From the NCBI RefSeq assembly GCF_014898055.3, contig NW_023604295.1:98471591-98535590 (forward strand): a DNA stretch of 64,000 nt. The letters are read 5' to 3'. The stretch's first letter is position 1. Every line of letters starts with the position of its first letter. The stretch comes from Talpa occidentalis (taxonomy: Eukaryota > Chordata > Mammalia > Eulipotyphla > Talpidae). The translations under genes were made by a program, and so were the position numbers. Of the stretch, positions 44,786 to 56,975 are shown in pieces. A model generated the notes under the pieces. The model ran no database searches. It saw only the letters and a program-made list of their open reading frames with translations, and was not told the DNA's origin.

Positions 44786-45070
44786 TTTTTTTTTTTTAAG
44801 ATTTATTTAATTATACAAGAACCGGGGTACAGGCCAGATGCACAGGAGGGTGAGAGTATTCACCAGGCAGAGCAGAGGATAGAACAGGCAGACTTACTGA
44901 AATACACTGCTGAGGGGAGCAGCAAGCGAGTCAGGAGAGGTCTGCGTCGCCATGTGGGATTCTCACCAGCTAGCTGGGATCGAACCCGTGCCACAGAGGC
45001 TGCGGACAGCTTCACAGTGCGGCGCTCTGTGCAGACGCACAGTGTGGCGCCTGCGCCACCGGGGAGGCTC
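44786..45070 (-). mobile_element. tRNA-derived SINE with an internal duplication near its head
   Basis: The region after the A box carries an extra gcacagtgtggcgc-type copy (45010-45055). Inserted after unit B duplicated. Confidence 0.85.
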
Positions 45071-45189
45071 ATCTCGGCTTTCTCTTATGTAAGTCAAACT
45101 TCCAACCTAAAAATAAATTTTTATTACATATTTACTTATATTTTTATAAATAAAACAAAATATTGTAAAACTGAAATTATTTTCTTTTC

Positions 45190-45345
45190 ACCACCTTTCC
45201 CAATTCACCACTGCAGCCATACAACTCCACCTCCCTCTCTGAACCTAGTTCTCTAGTTGCACACCCAGAACACTCTGGGCCCTTACCTGAAGGCCTGAAA
45301 ATACCTGTTCCTGGATTGGACTCCTCACCATCCCACCCACATTTA
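45190..45345 (+). pseudogene. PRR23 relic (C-terminal end of a fifth copy)
   Basis: This stretch aligns over about 150 bp with the last 50 codons of PRR23, from the EPFPNSPLQPLPP region through ARRRLF to just past the stop. Shared strings include CCCAA(T/C)TC(A/G)CCACTGCA, the ACCTCC block, CC(C/T)GAAGGCC(T/C)G and CCTGTTCC(T/A)GGATTG. It carries several frame-breaking changes, and the stop-codon position has become TGG. Nothing upstream of it aligns, so it is 5'-truncated. It looks somewhat closer to copy 1 than to copies 2-4, suggesting an old family member rather than a fragment of copy 4. Confidence 0.75.
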
Positions 45346-45349
45346 GGCA

Positions 45350-46270
45350 GTAATGATTTCAACATCCGGGTATGAGTTAGGTCTTGGGTCTGAGTGATAC
45401 TTGCCACCACTCAGTGATGAAGCATATTCTTCAGCAGACAGGGAATAGATACGGTTTTAGTTTGTTTGTTTTTTTTTTAGCAAACTACCTTAAAGAGTAG
45501 CTTGAATAGACTTTTTTAAAAATTCAGTTTCATTTAGCAATGAGGGTAAACCAAAGACAGTCAACCACGGAGTTTTAGCTCCCTTGCCTCTGCTGTATGA
45601 GATGTGTCTTCTATGCCTGTCATCTTCAGCTAACTCCATTCCCCTAGTTTCTTGTCATTGTCCTGACAAGACAGCTTTCTTCAGTTGAGTCAATTTCTAA
45701 AGGAGATTACAGCTGGAGGCTGTCTATTGATAGTACTCCTAACATTATGGGAACCACTATCATTGAAGAATACAGATTTGTGTCACATTGTCCACCATAA
45801 TTTCATATTGGTTCTTTTTATCGTGTTCTTCTGTTTATTCTTCTCTTTGATTGTAACTAGAGTAAAGAAATTTTACTTTTTCAATGTAGTCTTTGATTAT
45901 TTGGATAAAGTTTGATCATATTTTAAAATACTTCTAAAATTAGAATGGAAAAAATTGGTGAAAGCAATTGTTTAATTACTGAAACTATTTATACAAATGC
46001 TGTATTCTCCTTTAACAAACAAGTGCATTTTCTTTTTTAATTTTCAAGTGGATATATTTTAACTTCATGGCAGTCTGGGCTTTACCTTGACTTCCCTCTC
46101 AGGATGATAAGAAGCGCAGTTACTCACTAGGACACACTCAGCTTCACAGTATGGGCATTTGATCTAATTTATTATTGAGCATTTTTGCATACTCATACTC
46201 ATGTTCCCACCACTCAAAACTGGCAGCTTTTATTTCTTAGTGCTATTTCTTTAATATGGTCTTTTTACTA
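45350..46270. other. No gene recognised
   Basis: AT-rich unique sequence after the PRR23 relic. Confidence 0.5.
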
Positions 46271-46292
46271 TAAAGAAAATAAATTATTATAG

Positions 46293-46560
46293 TGCCTCCC
46301 TGGTGGCTCAGGTATTAAAGTCTCAGCATTATCAAACTATCACCAGCCACTGCGGCATAAGTTCGATCCCCGGCCAGGGAGATGAACTACATGGTGCAGC
46401 AGACCTCTCCTGATTCGCCGGTGCTCCTTTCAGCAGTGTATTTCAGTACATTAGCCTATTCTGTTCCCTATCTCTGGTGAATCCTATCACCCCTGCATCT
46501 CTGGCCTACACCCCAGTTCTTGTATGCATAAATAAATAAAAATAAATCTTTAAAAAAAAG
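46293..46560 (+). mobile_element. tRNA-derived SINE, older type
   Basis: Perfect target duplication of about 20 bp, aaagaaaataaattattata (46272 on and 46561 on). Confidence 0.92.
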
Positions 46561-46639
46561 AAAGAAAATAAATTATTATAGATAATGTGGTCATTTCATT
46601 TACCCACCCCCCTTTTTTTTAAAGATCTCTTTTCTACTT

Positions 46640-46901
46640 GATTTTTTAAAGATTTATTTATGCATGGAAGAACTGGGATGCAGGCTGGCGTGGAGCGGGG
46701 AGGGAGAGGGAGGATTCACCAGAGACAGAGTGAGAAGCAGAGCAGGTAGATTCACTGAAATACACTGCTAAGGGGAGCAGTGGTTGAGACAGAAGGGGTC
46801 TGCTGTGCCATGGGTGGGTTATTTCCCTGGCCACATATGTGAGTTATTATTCTTCACGGTGATAGCTCTGAGACTTACAACCTATACCCCAGGGAGGCCC
46901 T
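46640..46901 (-). mobile_element. tRNA-derived SINE, diverged copy
   Basis: Tail and body clear (aagatttatttatgcat, gattcaccagagacag, tgctaaggggagcag). The head (46840-46895) is scrambled up to cagggaggccc. Confidence 0.75.
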
Positions 46902-48504
46902 ACCCGCTTTTTTAAATGGGTTCTTGTGAATTTATTCTGTGTTATGATTGCAAAGACAATTTCAGGAAAACAAAAAACTGAGTTTGCCACCAGTAGACAT
47001 TTTCTAAAGGAAATCCTAAATGATGTGCTTTAAGAAGAAGAAAAGTGATCCCAAGATGGAAGTTCTGAAAAGCAGAGGGGGAAAAGTACAGAAAGTAGTA
47101 TGGGAGTAAAGAAGTAAAAGTATGGGAGTAAAGGTAATAGTATCAAGGATGAGTGTATTAAAATATATGCCAACCACCAAGAGAATGAGAAGACAAATCA
47201 CAAGCTGGGAGGAAATATTTGCAAAAAAACATGTATGATAAAGAATCCAAAAACTAATAATAAAAAAAAATCAGTTCTAAAAGGGAAGGTCATAGTGGAT
47301 ACATGCCTACATTAAGAAATAAGACCGATCTCAAATAAATATAATCCATTATACCTCAAGGAACTAGAAAAGGAAGAACAAACTAAGTCCAGATTTAGTA
47401 GATGGAAGGAAAGAATAAAGATCAGAGCAGAAATAAGTGAAATGGAGACTAAAAAACAATAGAAAAGATCAATGAAATTAAAAAGTTAAATAGAATCATT
47501 AAACCTCTAGCTACATTCATCAAGAAAAAAGGAGAAACGAGTCAAATAAAACCATAAATGAAACAGCGGATTTTACAACTGATACCACATAATAGAGAGA
47601 ATCATAACAGACTATTATGACTAAGTATATGCAAAAATTGGACAACCTACAAGAAATATATTAATTTCTAGAAACATACAACCTAGAAAGTCTATATCAT
47701 GAGAAATAAAAAAATCCAGACCAACAAGTTATTAGTAAAGAGATTGAATCAGTAATCACAAACTTCCCAAAAAACCAAAAGTCCAGGACAAGATGACTTC
47801 ACTTATAAATTCTACCAGGCATTTACAGAATTAATACAATACTTTGCAAACTCTTTCTAAAGATAGAAGAGAAGAAACACTTCCAAATTCATTTTCTGAG
47901 ACCACAATTACCCAGATACCGAAACCAGAAACGAACACTGTAAGAAAAGAAATAACAGGCCTATATCCCTGATGAACATGGATGTAAAAGTCCATAACAA
48001 AATATTGGCAAACCATATTCAACATACATTAAAAGGATCATATGCCATAATCAAATGCAATTTATTCTAGCAATGCAAGAGTGGGCCAACATCTGCAGAT
48101 CAATCAGTGTGATATACCATATTAACAAAATGAAGGATTAAAATCATATAATCATATCAAGAGATGGGGAAAAAAGTATTTCACAAAATTTAATATCCAT
48201 TCAACAAAGTTGTTAGAGGAGACTTCAACATAATAAAGACCATATGTGACAAGTCCACAGCAAACATACTCATGGGTGAAAAGTTAAAATTTTTTCCTCT
48301 AAGATCAGGAACAAGACAAAGATGCTCATTTTAGGTAATTTTACTCCACATTTTATTGAAGATGAATTAGACAAGAAAAGGTAACAAAATTTATCTAAAT
48401 TGGAAAGGAAGAAGTAAAATGTAGTATTTGAAAATAGGATATTACCTATAGGATATTATATTATAGAAACCCTAAGCCTCCTCCAAAATAAATGAAAACT
48501 ACGA

Positions 48505-49065
48505 TCAGCCCTCAATATCTACAGAAAATTCATTCCAGGACCCTGGAGGATACCTAAATCCCCAGATGCTCCAGTTCATCACATGAAATGGCAAGGTACT
48601 TCTAAGTCCTCCCTTAAAGAAGTCTATAGGTTCTTGGAAACTACAATTTCAAGCAAAATGTATTAAAAAGGTAGGTTCTTGAAAAACATCATTTAGGGCA
48701 ACATCAACCAGGATTGTTTTTTCTCATCAACATTAAAATGAAATGATAATTAACAAAATGAAATTATTGGAAGATCTGCTGTATTTGCATATAACCTGCA
48801 TATAAACTCCAGTATACTTTAAATCCAGATTACTTGTCATACCAATAAAATGTAAATGCTATGTAAATAGTAGTTATACTGCATTGTTTAGGGAATAAGA
48901 AGAAAATCTGTATACATATAATACAGACACAGGCACTATATGTCTAACTACATAGTATGCATTTTTTATCTACAGTTGGTTGAATTCTGATTCTGGAATG
49001 AATTCTCTGTAGGTACTGAGTGTTGACCATAGTTTTGACAGTGGAACCCATGGATACAAGGCCAA
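48505..49065. mobile_element. MER2-like (Tigger-derived) DNA transposon
   Basis: Characteristic strings gatcagccctcaatatct, attccaggaccctgg, gtatttgcatataacctgc, gtaaatgctatgtaaatag and a matching end ggaacccatggatacaaggc. Non-coding and non-autonomous. Inserted in the old L1. Confidence 0.65.
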
Positions 49066-49153
49066 CAGGAAGCATGAATTCATAAAGCAGGAAACAATCA
49101 ATGAACAAAAATCAGCTGTGCTTCCATGCACTAATAAAAAGCTCTGAGGAGAG

Positions 49154-49420
49154 GCCCTCCCTGGTGGCCTAGGGGTTAAGGCTCAACGCTATCACCACTA
49201 AGGCCTGAGTTTGATCTCCAGCCAGGGAACTAACCCACATGGCACAGCAGACCTCTCCTGTCTCACCTGCTTCTTCCCTTAGCAGTGTATTTCAGTAAAT
49301 CTGAAATACACTGTTCTATGCCCCACCTCTGTCTATGGTGAATCCTCTCACCCCCAGCACATCAGGCATACACTTCAGTTTTACACACAAAAAAAAATTT
49401 AAATTAAAATTAAAAAAAAA
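49154..49420 (+). mobile_element. tRNA-derived SINE, diverged older copy
   Basis: ggccctccctggtggcctag head. Contains a short palindrome atttcagtaaatctgaaat at 49289. Approximate target duplication ctctgaggagag / ctatgaggagaa. Confidence 0.82.
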
Positions 49421-49995
49421 CTATGAGGAGAAATTAAGAACATAATCTGACAGTTGCATCAAAAAGAATTAATATCTACAAATAAATGTAACCCAGGAGC
49501 CAAAAGATCTGTACACTGAGAACTATATGTCATTCATGAAAGAAATTGAAGACATACACACAAAGATACTGCATGTAGGTGAGATCATACATAATTTGTC
49601 TTTCTCTCTTATTTTCTTAGCAGTTTGTGACTATGTATGCCGACAGATGATAACCAGACTTATCATGATCATTTGCCAGTATACACATATATCACATTAT
49701 TATGTTGTATACACACAAGAAAGGGGTAGAAATGAACAATAAAGTAGTATTCATTTTATTTTTTAATTCAACATTTTTCTTTATGCATTTTTTGGGAGCA
49801 ATTACTCTTCTGGCCATATTATCTGATAATCTAACAATTGCCCTTTTGGATGACTAGCTTATGATAGTTTCTTCACTCTGTTGATGAATGTATAATGGTT
49901 TAGTTTGATGGTCCTGCACCCATTTGTACTTGTTGCTGAGAATGAGAAATAGAATTTTTCTTCAAATTCATTCTTTTAAAATATGCTCATTTTCT

Positions 49996-50262
49996 TTTTT
50001 TTTAAAGATTTATTTATTTGTTTATTTATTTATTTATTTAGTTATACAAGCACTGGGTACAATCGGAAGCACGAGAGGGTGAGAGAATTCACCAGAGCCA
50101 GAGCGGGGAACAGAACAGGCAGACTGACAAAATACACTGCTAAGGGGAGCAGCGGGCACGACAGGAGAGGTCTGCGCGCCATGTGGGATCGAACCAGTGC
50201 TGCAGACACTGCAGGCAACTTCGCAGCCCAGCACTCAACCGCTGTGCCACCAGGGGAGGCCC
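49996..50262 (-). mobile_element. tRNA-derived SINE, younger type
   Basis: Perfect 19-bp target duplication taaaatatgctcattttct (49977-49995 and 50263-50281). Confidence 0.93.
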
Positions 50263-50891
50263 TAAAATATGCTCATTTTCTATCTTGGTTTGTCAATGGT
50301 CAAAGTGAGGGAGTGTCAGGCATGGTGGGATTAGGAGATGGAGAAACTGTAGAATAGAATGACCATGTTGAATCAAAGTTGAGACACTGAACTATCGGAG
50401 CATATTGGTCGAAGGTAACAATGAAGAAAGAAAAATGTGGTGGATGGACAATCCTGTGGGAGCTTTTAGTTCTCACATCAGTGAGAAGACCCTTGTCTCC
50501 AAAACTCTGCACAAAAACCTGTATTTTAACAAATGCTTTCTGAGCATGATGATTACATACACATGTAGACACACACACATAAACATAAACATGTTAGAAT
50601 ACCATATTTTTATAGAGTCAAGAATCAATTTATGACTTTCTTCAAATTTGTTTAGTTTTTAAATCTCATTTTTAAATGTGTGACAATAGACCTACAATAA
50701 AGGTAAGAGGAGTATAATATTTGTTTCCTTCACTGCACACTCTTTTATTTTTCTTCAAGGATAACTTACTCCAAGGAGGAAACATTACAGTATAGGTTTT
50801 TTGACCTGATGGAATGAATGTAAGAGGATGGGAATAGGGATGCATATCAAGACTTGCATATGAAATTTTTTAATTGAAAAAGTAGTTCAAA

Positions 50892-51172
50892 GCCTCCCCA
50901 GTGGAGCAGTGGGTTGAGTGCAGTGATGTGAAGCAGTCCACAGCCTCTGCAGTGCCACTTCAATCCCCGGCTGGCCAGAGAGATTCCCATATGGTGCAGA
51001 CCTCTCCCTTCTTGCCCGCTGCTCCCCTCAGCAGTGTATTTCAGTCCTTCTGCCTGTTCTGCTCCCTGCTCTGTCTCTGGTGAATTTTCTCACTCTCCTG
51101 CGCCTCTGGCCTGTACCCCAGTGCTTGTATAAATAAATAAATCTTTAAAAAAAAAAAGTAAAAGAAAAGAAA
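50892..51172 (+). mobile_element. tRNA-derived SINE
   Basis: Target duplication gaaaaagtag(t/c)tcaaa (50876-50891 and 51173-51188). Confidence 0.9.
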
Positions 51173-51189
51173 GAAAAAGTAGCTCAAAT

Positions 51190-52140
51190 GGCATTTTTAT
51201 CAAGCAACTAATCTTATGGAAAAGAAAACTATTTTGTAGGAAAGATAGTTTAAAAGGCATTATAGAGAATTATAATTCAGCAAAGGAAAAATAAAATTAA
51301 AAGATGGATTTGTGGTATGTAAATTATATATCAATAAGTCTATTATTTTAATGCAAATTAGACCATCTCACTTTCCAGCTTACAAGTAGAGTTTCTATGT
51401 ATTGTTAGAATAAAATTCAAATTCCTTATCAAAAACAAAAAGAAAGGAAGGAAAAAACACTACTCCACAGACTTAAATTCCAACCCAAGCTGCTCTACTC
51501 ACAAATCAAATGTCACTGTCAAGAACTCTGAACCTCAGTTTTCACTGCTCTAACAGGACATTACATGGGCACCCGCTTCTCGGGACAGGCTCATCAGCTG
51601 GAGTGACTGTGTGCGCCTGCCCAGAGAAATCCAGTCAGGGAGTCATTTGCCCTCATCCCCAGAGGGCAGCTCTAATATCAGCTGTGTTTTGAGCTGGATT
51701 CCTTTTAAATCCACTCATCAAGGTACCCCTGTCACAGGCTCAAAGCCCTGCAAACTAAGTCTGCATGGAGACCCCAAAAGTGCAGCCAGTCCTTGTCATG
51801 CTCATTAGAGGGATCTATGGATATTTCCTAGAATTTTCCTCCTTTTCCTGTTAAGTTGGCAAAGACTCCAGATTATTGCTTATTAACCTGGGGCCCTCTA
51901 ATTCCACTCCCCTCCCCCACCAACCTGTCTATCAAACTCAGGTGGGAGGAAGAAGACTCATTTTCTGAGAGGCCTGGCCCAACAGGCTCTCCCACTTCTC
52001 CCCCTAGGCCTCTTGACCCAACATTCCAGAAGTTTTTATGTGTCCCTGACCATGGACCATGACTATCTGGGCCAGAGCTGAAGGAGGAACTGCAATAATA
52101 CCCACTGATAGCAAGTACTGACTTTATATCACACATTTCT
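51190..52140. other. No gene recognised
   Basis: Mixed unique sequence; GC rises after 51500. Confidence 0.5.
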
Positions 52141-52147
52141 CCAATAA

Positions 52148-52414
52148 TTTTTTTTAAGATTTATTTATTTATTTATATATACAAGCACTGGGTACAGTCA
52201 GAGGCATAGGAGGGTGAGAGAATTCACCAGAGCCAGAGCGGAGAGTAGAACAGGCAGAGTGACAAAGTACACTGCTGAGGGGAGCAGCGGGCGGCAGGAG
52301 AGGTCTGCACGCCATGTGGGTCCCTCATCCAGCGGCTGGAGATGGAACTGGTGCTGCAGAGGCTGCGGGCAGCTTCGCAACCCAGCGCTCAACTGCTGCG
52401 CCACCGGGGAGGCC
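52148..52414 (-). mobile_element. tRNA-derived SINE, younger type; the last one in the window
   Basis: Target duplication atttctccaataattt on both sides. No further copy occurs in the remaining 11.6 kb. Confidence 0.92.
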
Positions 52415-53599
52415 CAATTTCTCCAATAATTTCTCCAATGACAATTTCATTCAAGCTGCTACTAGTCCCATTTACCCTTGTTTTCCATATGATAAAATTA
52501 GGGCTCATGGAATGTTGAAACAGGGAATCCGAAGTCTCACAGCTCTTAGCAATGAAACGTCACTGTCTTTGGTGAGATCTAGTAGCACAATAGCCCCTCC
52601 TTGGAGACAGTCCCATAAGGACTCCAGGACACATTCCCACCAACCTTGGCTGCCCCAAAGCACGGGGACCCATGGGAATCCCTCCCTGGAGAGCCTCAGA
52701 CAACAAAGATTGCCCTTCTGAGGGGCGGCACTCAGAGGAGTTGGTGTAAGCTTTGAAGAAAGACTGTGTAGCTGAGCAGGAGTAAATCTCAGGCACAGAG
52801 ACTGTAGAACAATCCTAGTAGCCATCCTGTTTCTTTGAACTGCATGACCCTGTGCAAATCCCTCCCCCTCACAGCATTTCATTTTGCCTACCTGCCACAG
52901 TAGAAGAGCTCCAAGGGCCCTCCTACCTGTTATACTTGAAGTAGGAGAGGGAAACACCCATGACAGGCCAGAACAACTTAGGACTGTCCCAGATGTCACC
53001 TCTTCCAGGAGACCTTCTCTGAACCCTGCCCCCTGGCCCTCTTTCAGGGTCCCCTTTAGCCCTCACACAGGACCAAGCAAGGCCTGGCTCTGGCTGTGGA
53101 GGAACGATTGTTGAAGGAAAGAAGTCACTTTCCAGGGAAAGTAGATGTGAACATAGTGTGCTGCTGACCCTGTAGGCCAGCAGATGACAGGGAAAGCCTG
53201 CAGAAACGAGCTGACACTGTGTGTGAGAATCCATGAGTGAGTACATAAGAAGGGGAGTTGGCGAAAGAAGGACCAACACTGGGCAGCTGCCTTCCCAGAA
53301 GGGAGCTTGCACAGGGAAAGACCAGGTGGTTGGTTCTGGGGGTGTTGCCAGGGACTGGGCCCCAGAAAGTGGTTCCAGAATCAGAGTCTTGAATGCATGC
53401 CAAGTACCCTCCAGGCCCCAGTCAGGAACTAAGGTTTGGAAAGAGGCATGGAAGAGTTAAAAAATCAAAAGGAGTAGCAGAATTTGTGGGGCTATTCCTT
53501 GGCCCCTCGACTCTGTCCCTGCTAACTCCTAAAACTCCACTGGGATCACTCCCCTGCCATCCATCATTATTTTTGTTAAACACTATTCAGCATCTTATT

Positions 53600-53705
53600 T
53601 CTTTCCCCATACATCTATGAGTCCTGTGAGGGCTGCTCACAACTGAATGGCAAGCCCCAGCCCTGGTCCTAGCACATGGTAGGCACTCAGGAAATATTTG
53701 TTGAA
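53600..53705 (+). repeat. L2/MIR-type 3' end relic
   Basis: gtcctgtgagggctg, gcacatggtaggcactcagg and aaatatttgttgaa are the typical tail of an ancient LINE/SINE. Confidence 0.5.
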
Positions 53706-55235
53706 CACCAGCACGAGTGAAAGTGGTAGTCTAAAAGACTTCCAGGAGCAAGGTTGTCCTTTCTAGGCCCCTTAGGGTGGCTGGGAGTCAACCTGATGAG
53801 GATAGATGGATGGGGAGCAGCCCACAGGCATGGCACCCACCTGCCACTGACTATGCAATTTGGCCCCACATCCACTGAGAAAGGGTGAAAGCTGACTGCC
53901 AGATAGCTGTCTAGAACTAGAACCGCTCAGTGCTCTCCTAGCAGTATATCAATGATCCTTGCCCTGGCTTGAGGATCAAGTCAGCATTAAAGAAAGCCTG
54001 GAAAACTGTTTCAGCCAGCTTGCTTTTCTGGGACCTGACATCATGCCAGCCCATTCTCCCACACTCACCATGGCTTAGTGATTAGGGGCTGGCCCGTGGC
54101 TTGCTCTCCATCACACAGCCCAGATGAGCTGAGTTCTTCCTCCAGTTCACACATGGAACCAAAACATCCTGGCCCTGGTTTTACTTTCCCTCATAAGCCC
54201 TTGCACTTCCCTGACTGAGGGTCCTTCTGAAATCCTAGAGGTTTGTTCCCAAGTAGTATATTCCATACACAGTCTGAAGTGGGATTACAGTAGAGATAAA
54301 TAAAAGATTAGTTTCCAAGTTTCTGGACTAAATAAAGGATCAGATTCTTGGTGATTGCTAGATAAAAGGAATTTTTGGGTTTGTTCATGGATGAACCTAT
54401 TCAGAAGCAGTTTGGGGCAGTGGGTGGGACCAGAAGCTCAGTTTTCCCTGGGGTCTTTTTGTGGGTCTCCCTCACTACCCACTCTGGCCATCTGGTTTCA
54501 CTTCTGAGACAGGCAGAGCAGGCTAGGCAGCAAGGAGCCCAACCAAGGAGGCTGGTTAGAGTTTCCAACCAAGTTGGGTATTGAATCAGAAGTGGCTGAG
54601 CATAACTCGTCCTTACACTGGATTTGGAGGGCCCCCATTCCCCACTGGAAGGTGATGTTCAGGTAACACTGAACAACACTGAACATCTCTAGAAGATATT
54701 TGCTTGACAATCATAACTCTCCAGAACATCACCAACAACCTAGAATTAAACAAAAGCAACCTCTGCTACTAGATCTTCTTATTGTTCACATAAGTTTTAC
54801 AGAATTAACTGTCTTGCTTGTCCCTAGGGTATGGAAGATTTGGTGCAGCAAGTTAGAAAGGAGAGCAGAGAAGTTTCCCTAAAGTAGTTGAGTATCTGAC
54901 TGGGGAGCAAAAGGCACCATAAAAAGCAAAAAAGAATCACAAAGTACTTGTTGTGGGCTATGTGGTGGCCTAACAATCACCAGTTGGTATTCTGAATTCT
55001 GAACCCAGCAGACCAAGGAAAAATTCGTCTGTTTGTCAACCTTTGTTTATAAAGGCAAGGGAGCCAGTCCAGGATGAGCTCCATGGCCCAGGTGGCTAAC
55101 GGAACAAAGATCTATCTCCTCACTTAGTGTAAGAATTCAGTTGGCCGAAAATGTAATGTTTGTAGGACAGATAAGTCACCATTGATTGGGATAATTAAAG
55201 AATTTCTCTGGTTGAATTTATGTTAACAGGATGAC

Positions 55236-55288
55236 ATCTGCAGTAATAGTAGTAGTGGTGGTGGGAGTAGTAGCAGTAGTAGAATAGT
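55236..55288. repeat. Imperfect (GTA)n/(GTG)n repeat
   Basis: taatagtagtagtggtgg then gagtagtagcagtagtag. Confidence 0.85.
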
Positions 55289-55764
55289 CATCATTTTATG
55301 AGAATTTACCAGATACAACTGTGAACACATTTCACTGCTAACATCTTTAATCTTTTTAGGAATCCCATGAAGTTAACAGAACTTGGCTGTGGAAATAAAG
55401 GCTCTGGGAAGAAAAGGAAAGAATCCTACCTTGCTTTAATCAGATTTATTTTTAATTTTTAAGGAGAGTTCAAAATGCCAACTATTTCTTTATAATTCTT
55501 GAATTCAACCTGAATGATAAATATGACTATGAAGTAAAGCAATATCATCCAAAGTAAGTTTTAATCAGACATCTACATGCATTATCACATTGTGAAACAT
55601 GAAAATGAAATGTTCATTTTCCATCTAATACATGTGTATTTCAAAGATCTCTATGTTTAGTAACATGAAGGGGAAAAGTCACAAATATTTCACTATTTTT
55701 CACTTGCCACTCAGTTGTTTTGGGAACCACATAGACAGAGAGCATCAGGAGTTTGTGTGTACGT

Positions 55765-55835
55765 CTATCTGTCTCTCTGTCTGCCTCTCTCTCTCTCTCT
55801 CTCTCTCTCTCATACACAGACACACACACAGATAC
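55765..55835. repeat. (CT)n / (CA)n microsatellite
   Basis: tctgtctctctgtctgc followed by about 14 CT units and then (ac)n. Confidence 0.9.
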
Positions 55836-56232
55836 ATATACACCAACTTAGAGACTTTGGTTGAGCCCCAATCAGCCCCAGTTTCCCTTCCTCCAGGATC
55901 CTGGTCTGAGATGGGTAGAGCAACGCAGGTTCCACACAGGATAATTGATGATAAGCAACACTAGCAACCTGGACCCTTAACACTCCCATTTCATTTGGGT
56001 TTGGGATAAAAGGAAAAACGGCTCTAACAAGCTGCTTTCTATGTGGGTCTCGAAGGTCAGTACAGAAACCTAAGTGTATCAGACTGCTGAGTATCAGGAT
56101 CCTGGAGGCAGCCAATGAGGAGCAGAGGGAGCCATCCTTCCACGTGACCCCCTCACAGAAACAGTGGTTCTGGGAATCCAAAACTTGAACTCAACAGCTG
56201 GCAAACAACTGCAACAAACTGAAGCTTCTCCA

Positions 56233-56705
56233 TTTTTTTTTTTTTTGGTGGTTTGATAACTTTATTTGACAATCAGTGGTTAGTTTTCACCCACACTGAC
56301 TAGATTTTTGACAGTGGTGACAGGTACAAAGGTAACCAGTGTATAAAGCTTATTTGGTGAATCTTCATCCTCATTAGTTTTCTGGACAACCAGAAAACTG
56401 TGCGAATAATCCCTAATAATGGAAGCAGGGCAGTTGGTATTTAAACCTAAGAAAGTGAGGCACTGTGCTTTCATTTACACTTGGTTATCCAAGATACAGA
56501 ATGGGACGTTCCTTATTTCTTTGGCTTGGACAGCTTTGTTGAGCCTGGTGTCAATGTGTACATCTGGAGTACCCATTTCCTTCTGGGTGAATTTCTGGAT
56601 CCCTTTTGGGGCTCCTAAAAGAGGGTCACCTCCGGGAGCCCACTCCATAGATGTGCTTGTGAATCTTGATGATCTGTTCTCTGGTCACTATCTCAGTCTT
56701 ATGTC
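56233..56705 (-). pseudogene. RPL31: RPL31 processed pseudogene
   Basis: Minus-strand retrocopy of ribosomal protein eL31. The C-terminal frame reads [20 protein letters not shown], then VKNL...GEN. Upstream pieces in other frames match [12 protein letters not shown] and GVG. The 3' UTR has the aataaagttat signal, and the 15-T run at 56233-56247 is the poly-A tail. There are no introns, several frameshifts and stops, and an extra segment of about 90 bp (around 56403-56490) breaks the frame between PF-I and the SRKRNEDED region. Confidence 0.88.
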
Positions 56706-56729
56706 TCCATAGCCCACTCACAATTGCAC

Positions 56730-56975
56730 ACAAAGGTTTATAGCATATGCTTTGGTGTTAGAATGATCCTATTTTGAGTGCCAACTCTACCACACACTAG
56801 TTTTGTAACTTTGGCAAGTGACTTCAGCTTTCCATGCCTGGATTTCTCCATCAGTAAAATCGGAAAATAGCTGGACTTAGCCCAGAGAGTTGTTATTAGG
56901 ATTAAATTAAATCATATATATGGCAAGTGCTAAGCCATATATGACATATAATAAATGCTCAATAAATGATAGTTC
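56730..56975 (+). repeat. MIR SINE relic
   Basis: Clear MIR body: gagtgccaactctacca, ttggcaagtgacttcagc, tttctccatcagtaaaat, gctcaataaatga. Confidence 0.8.

Larger units (their letters stand above)
40045..45180 (+). repeat. Tandem duplication unit B (contains PRR23 copy 4)
   Basis: Partner of unit A, enlarged by its own SINE (40203-40463), an L1 3' end (40490-40930) and another SINE near 44786. The 3' flank of copy 2 (23000-24000) also aligns with both units, so an older third unit lies there. Confidence 0.72.
47170..49610 (+). mobile_element. Old L1 ORF2, interrupted by a MER2-like element and a SINE
   Basis: Diverged ORF2 from before the RT domain (aaaagatcaatgaaatta) through the RT region (ctatatccctgatgaacatgg, tctaagatcaggaac) to 48430. 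It resumes after the insertions at 49430 (gaactatatgtcattcatga). Confidence 0.65.
52416..56230. other. Non-coding, SINE-free sequence
   Basis: Only weak MIR-like debris (52430-52560, 55290-55400), an L2/MIR tail and microsatellites. No exon with credible splice sites and frame was recognised. Confidence 0.5.

Noticed and set aside
55641..55829. Arg/Glu repeat peptide
   Set aside because: Translation of the CT/CA microsatellite.
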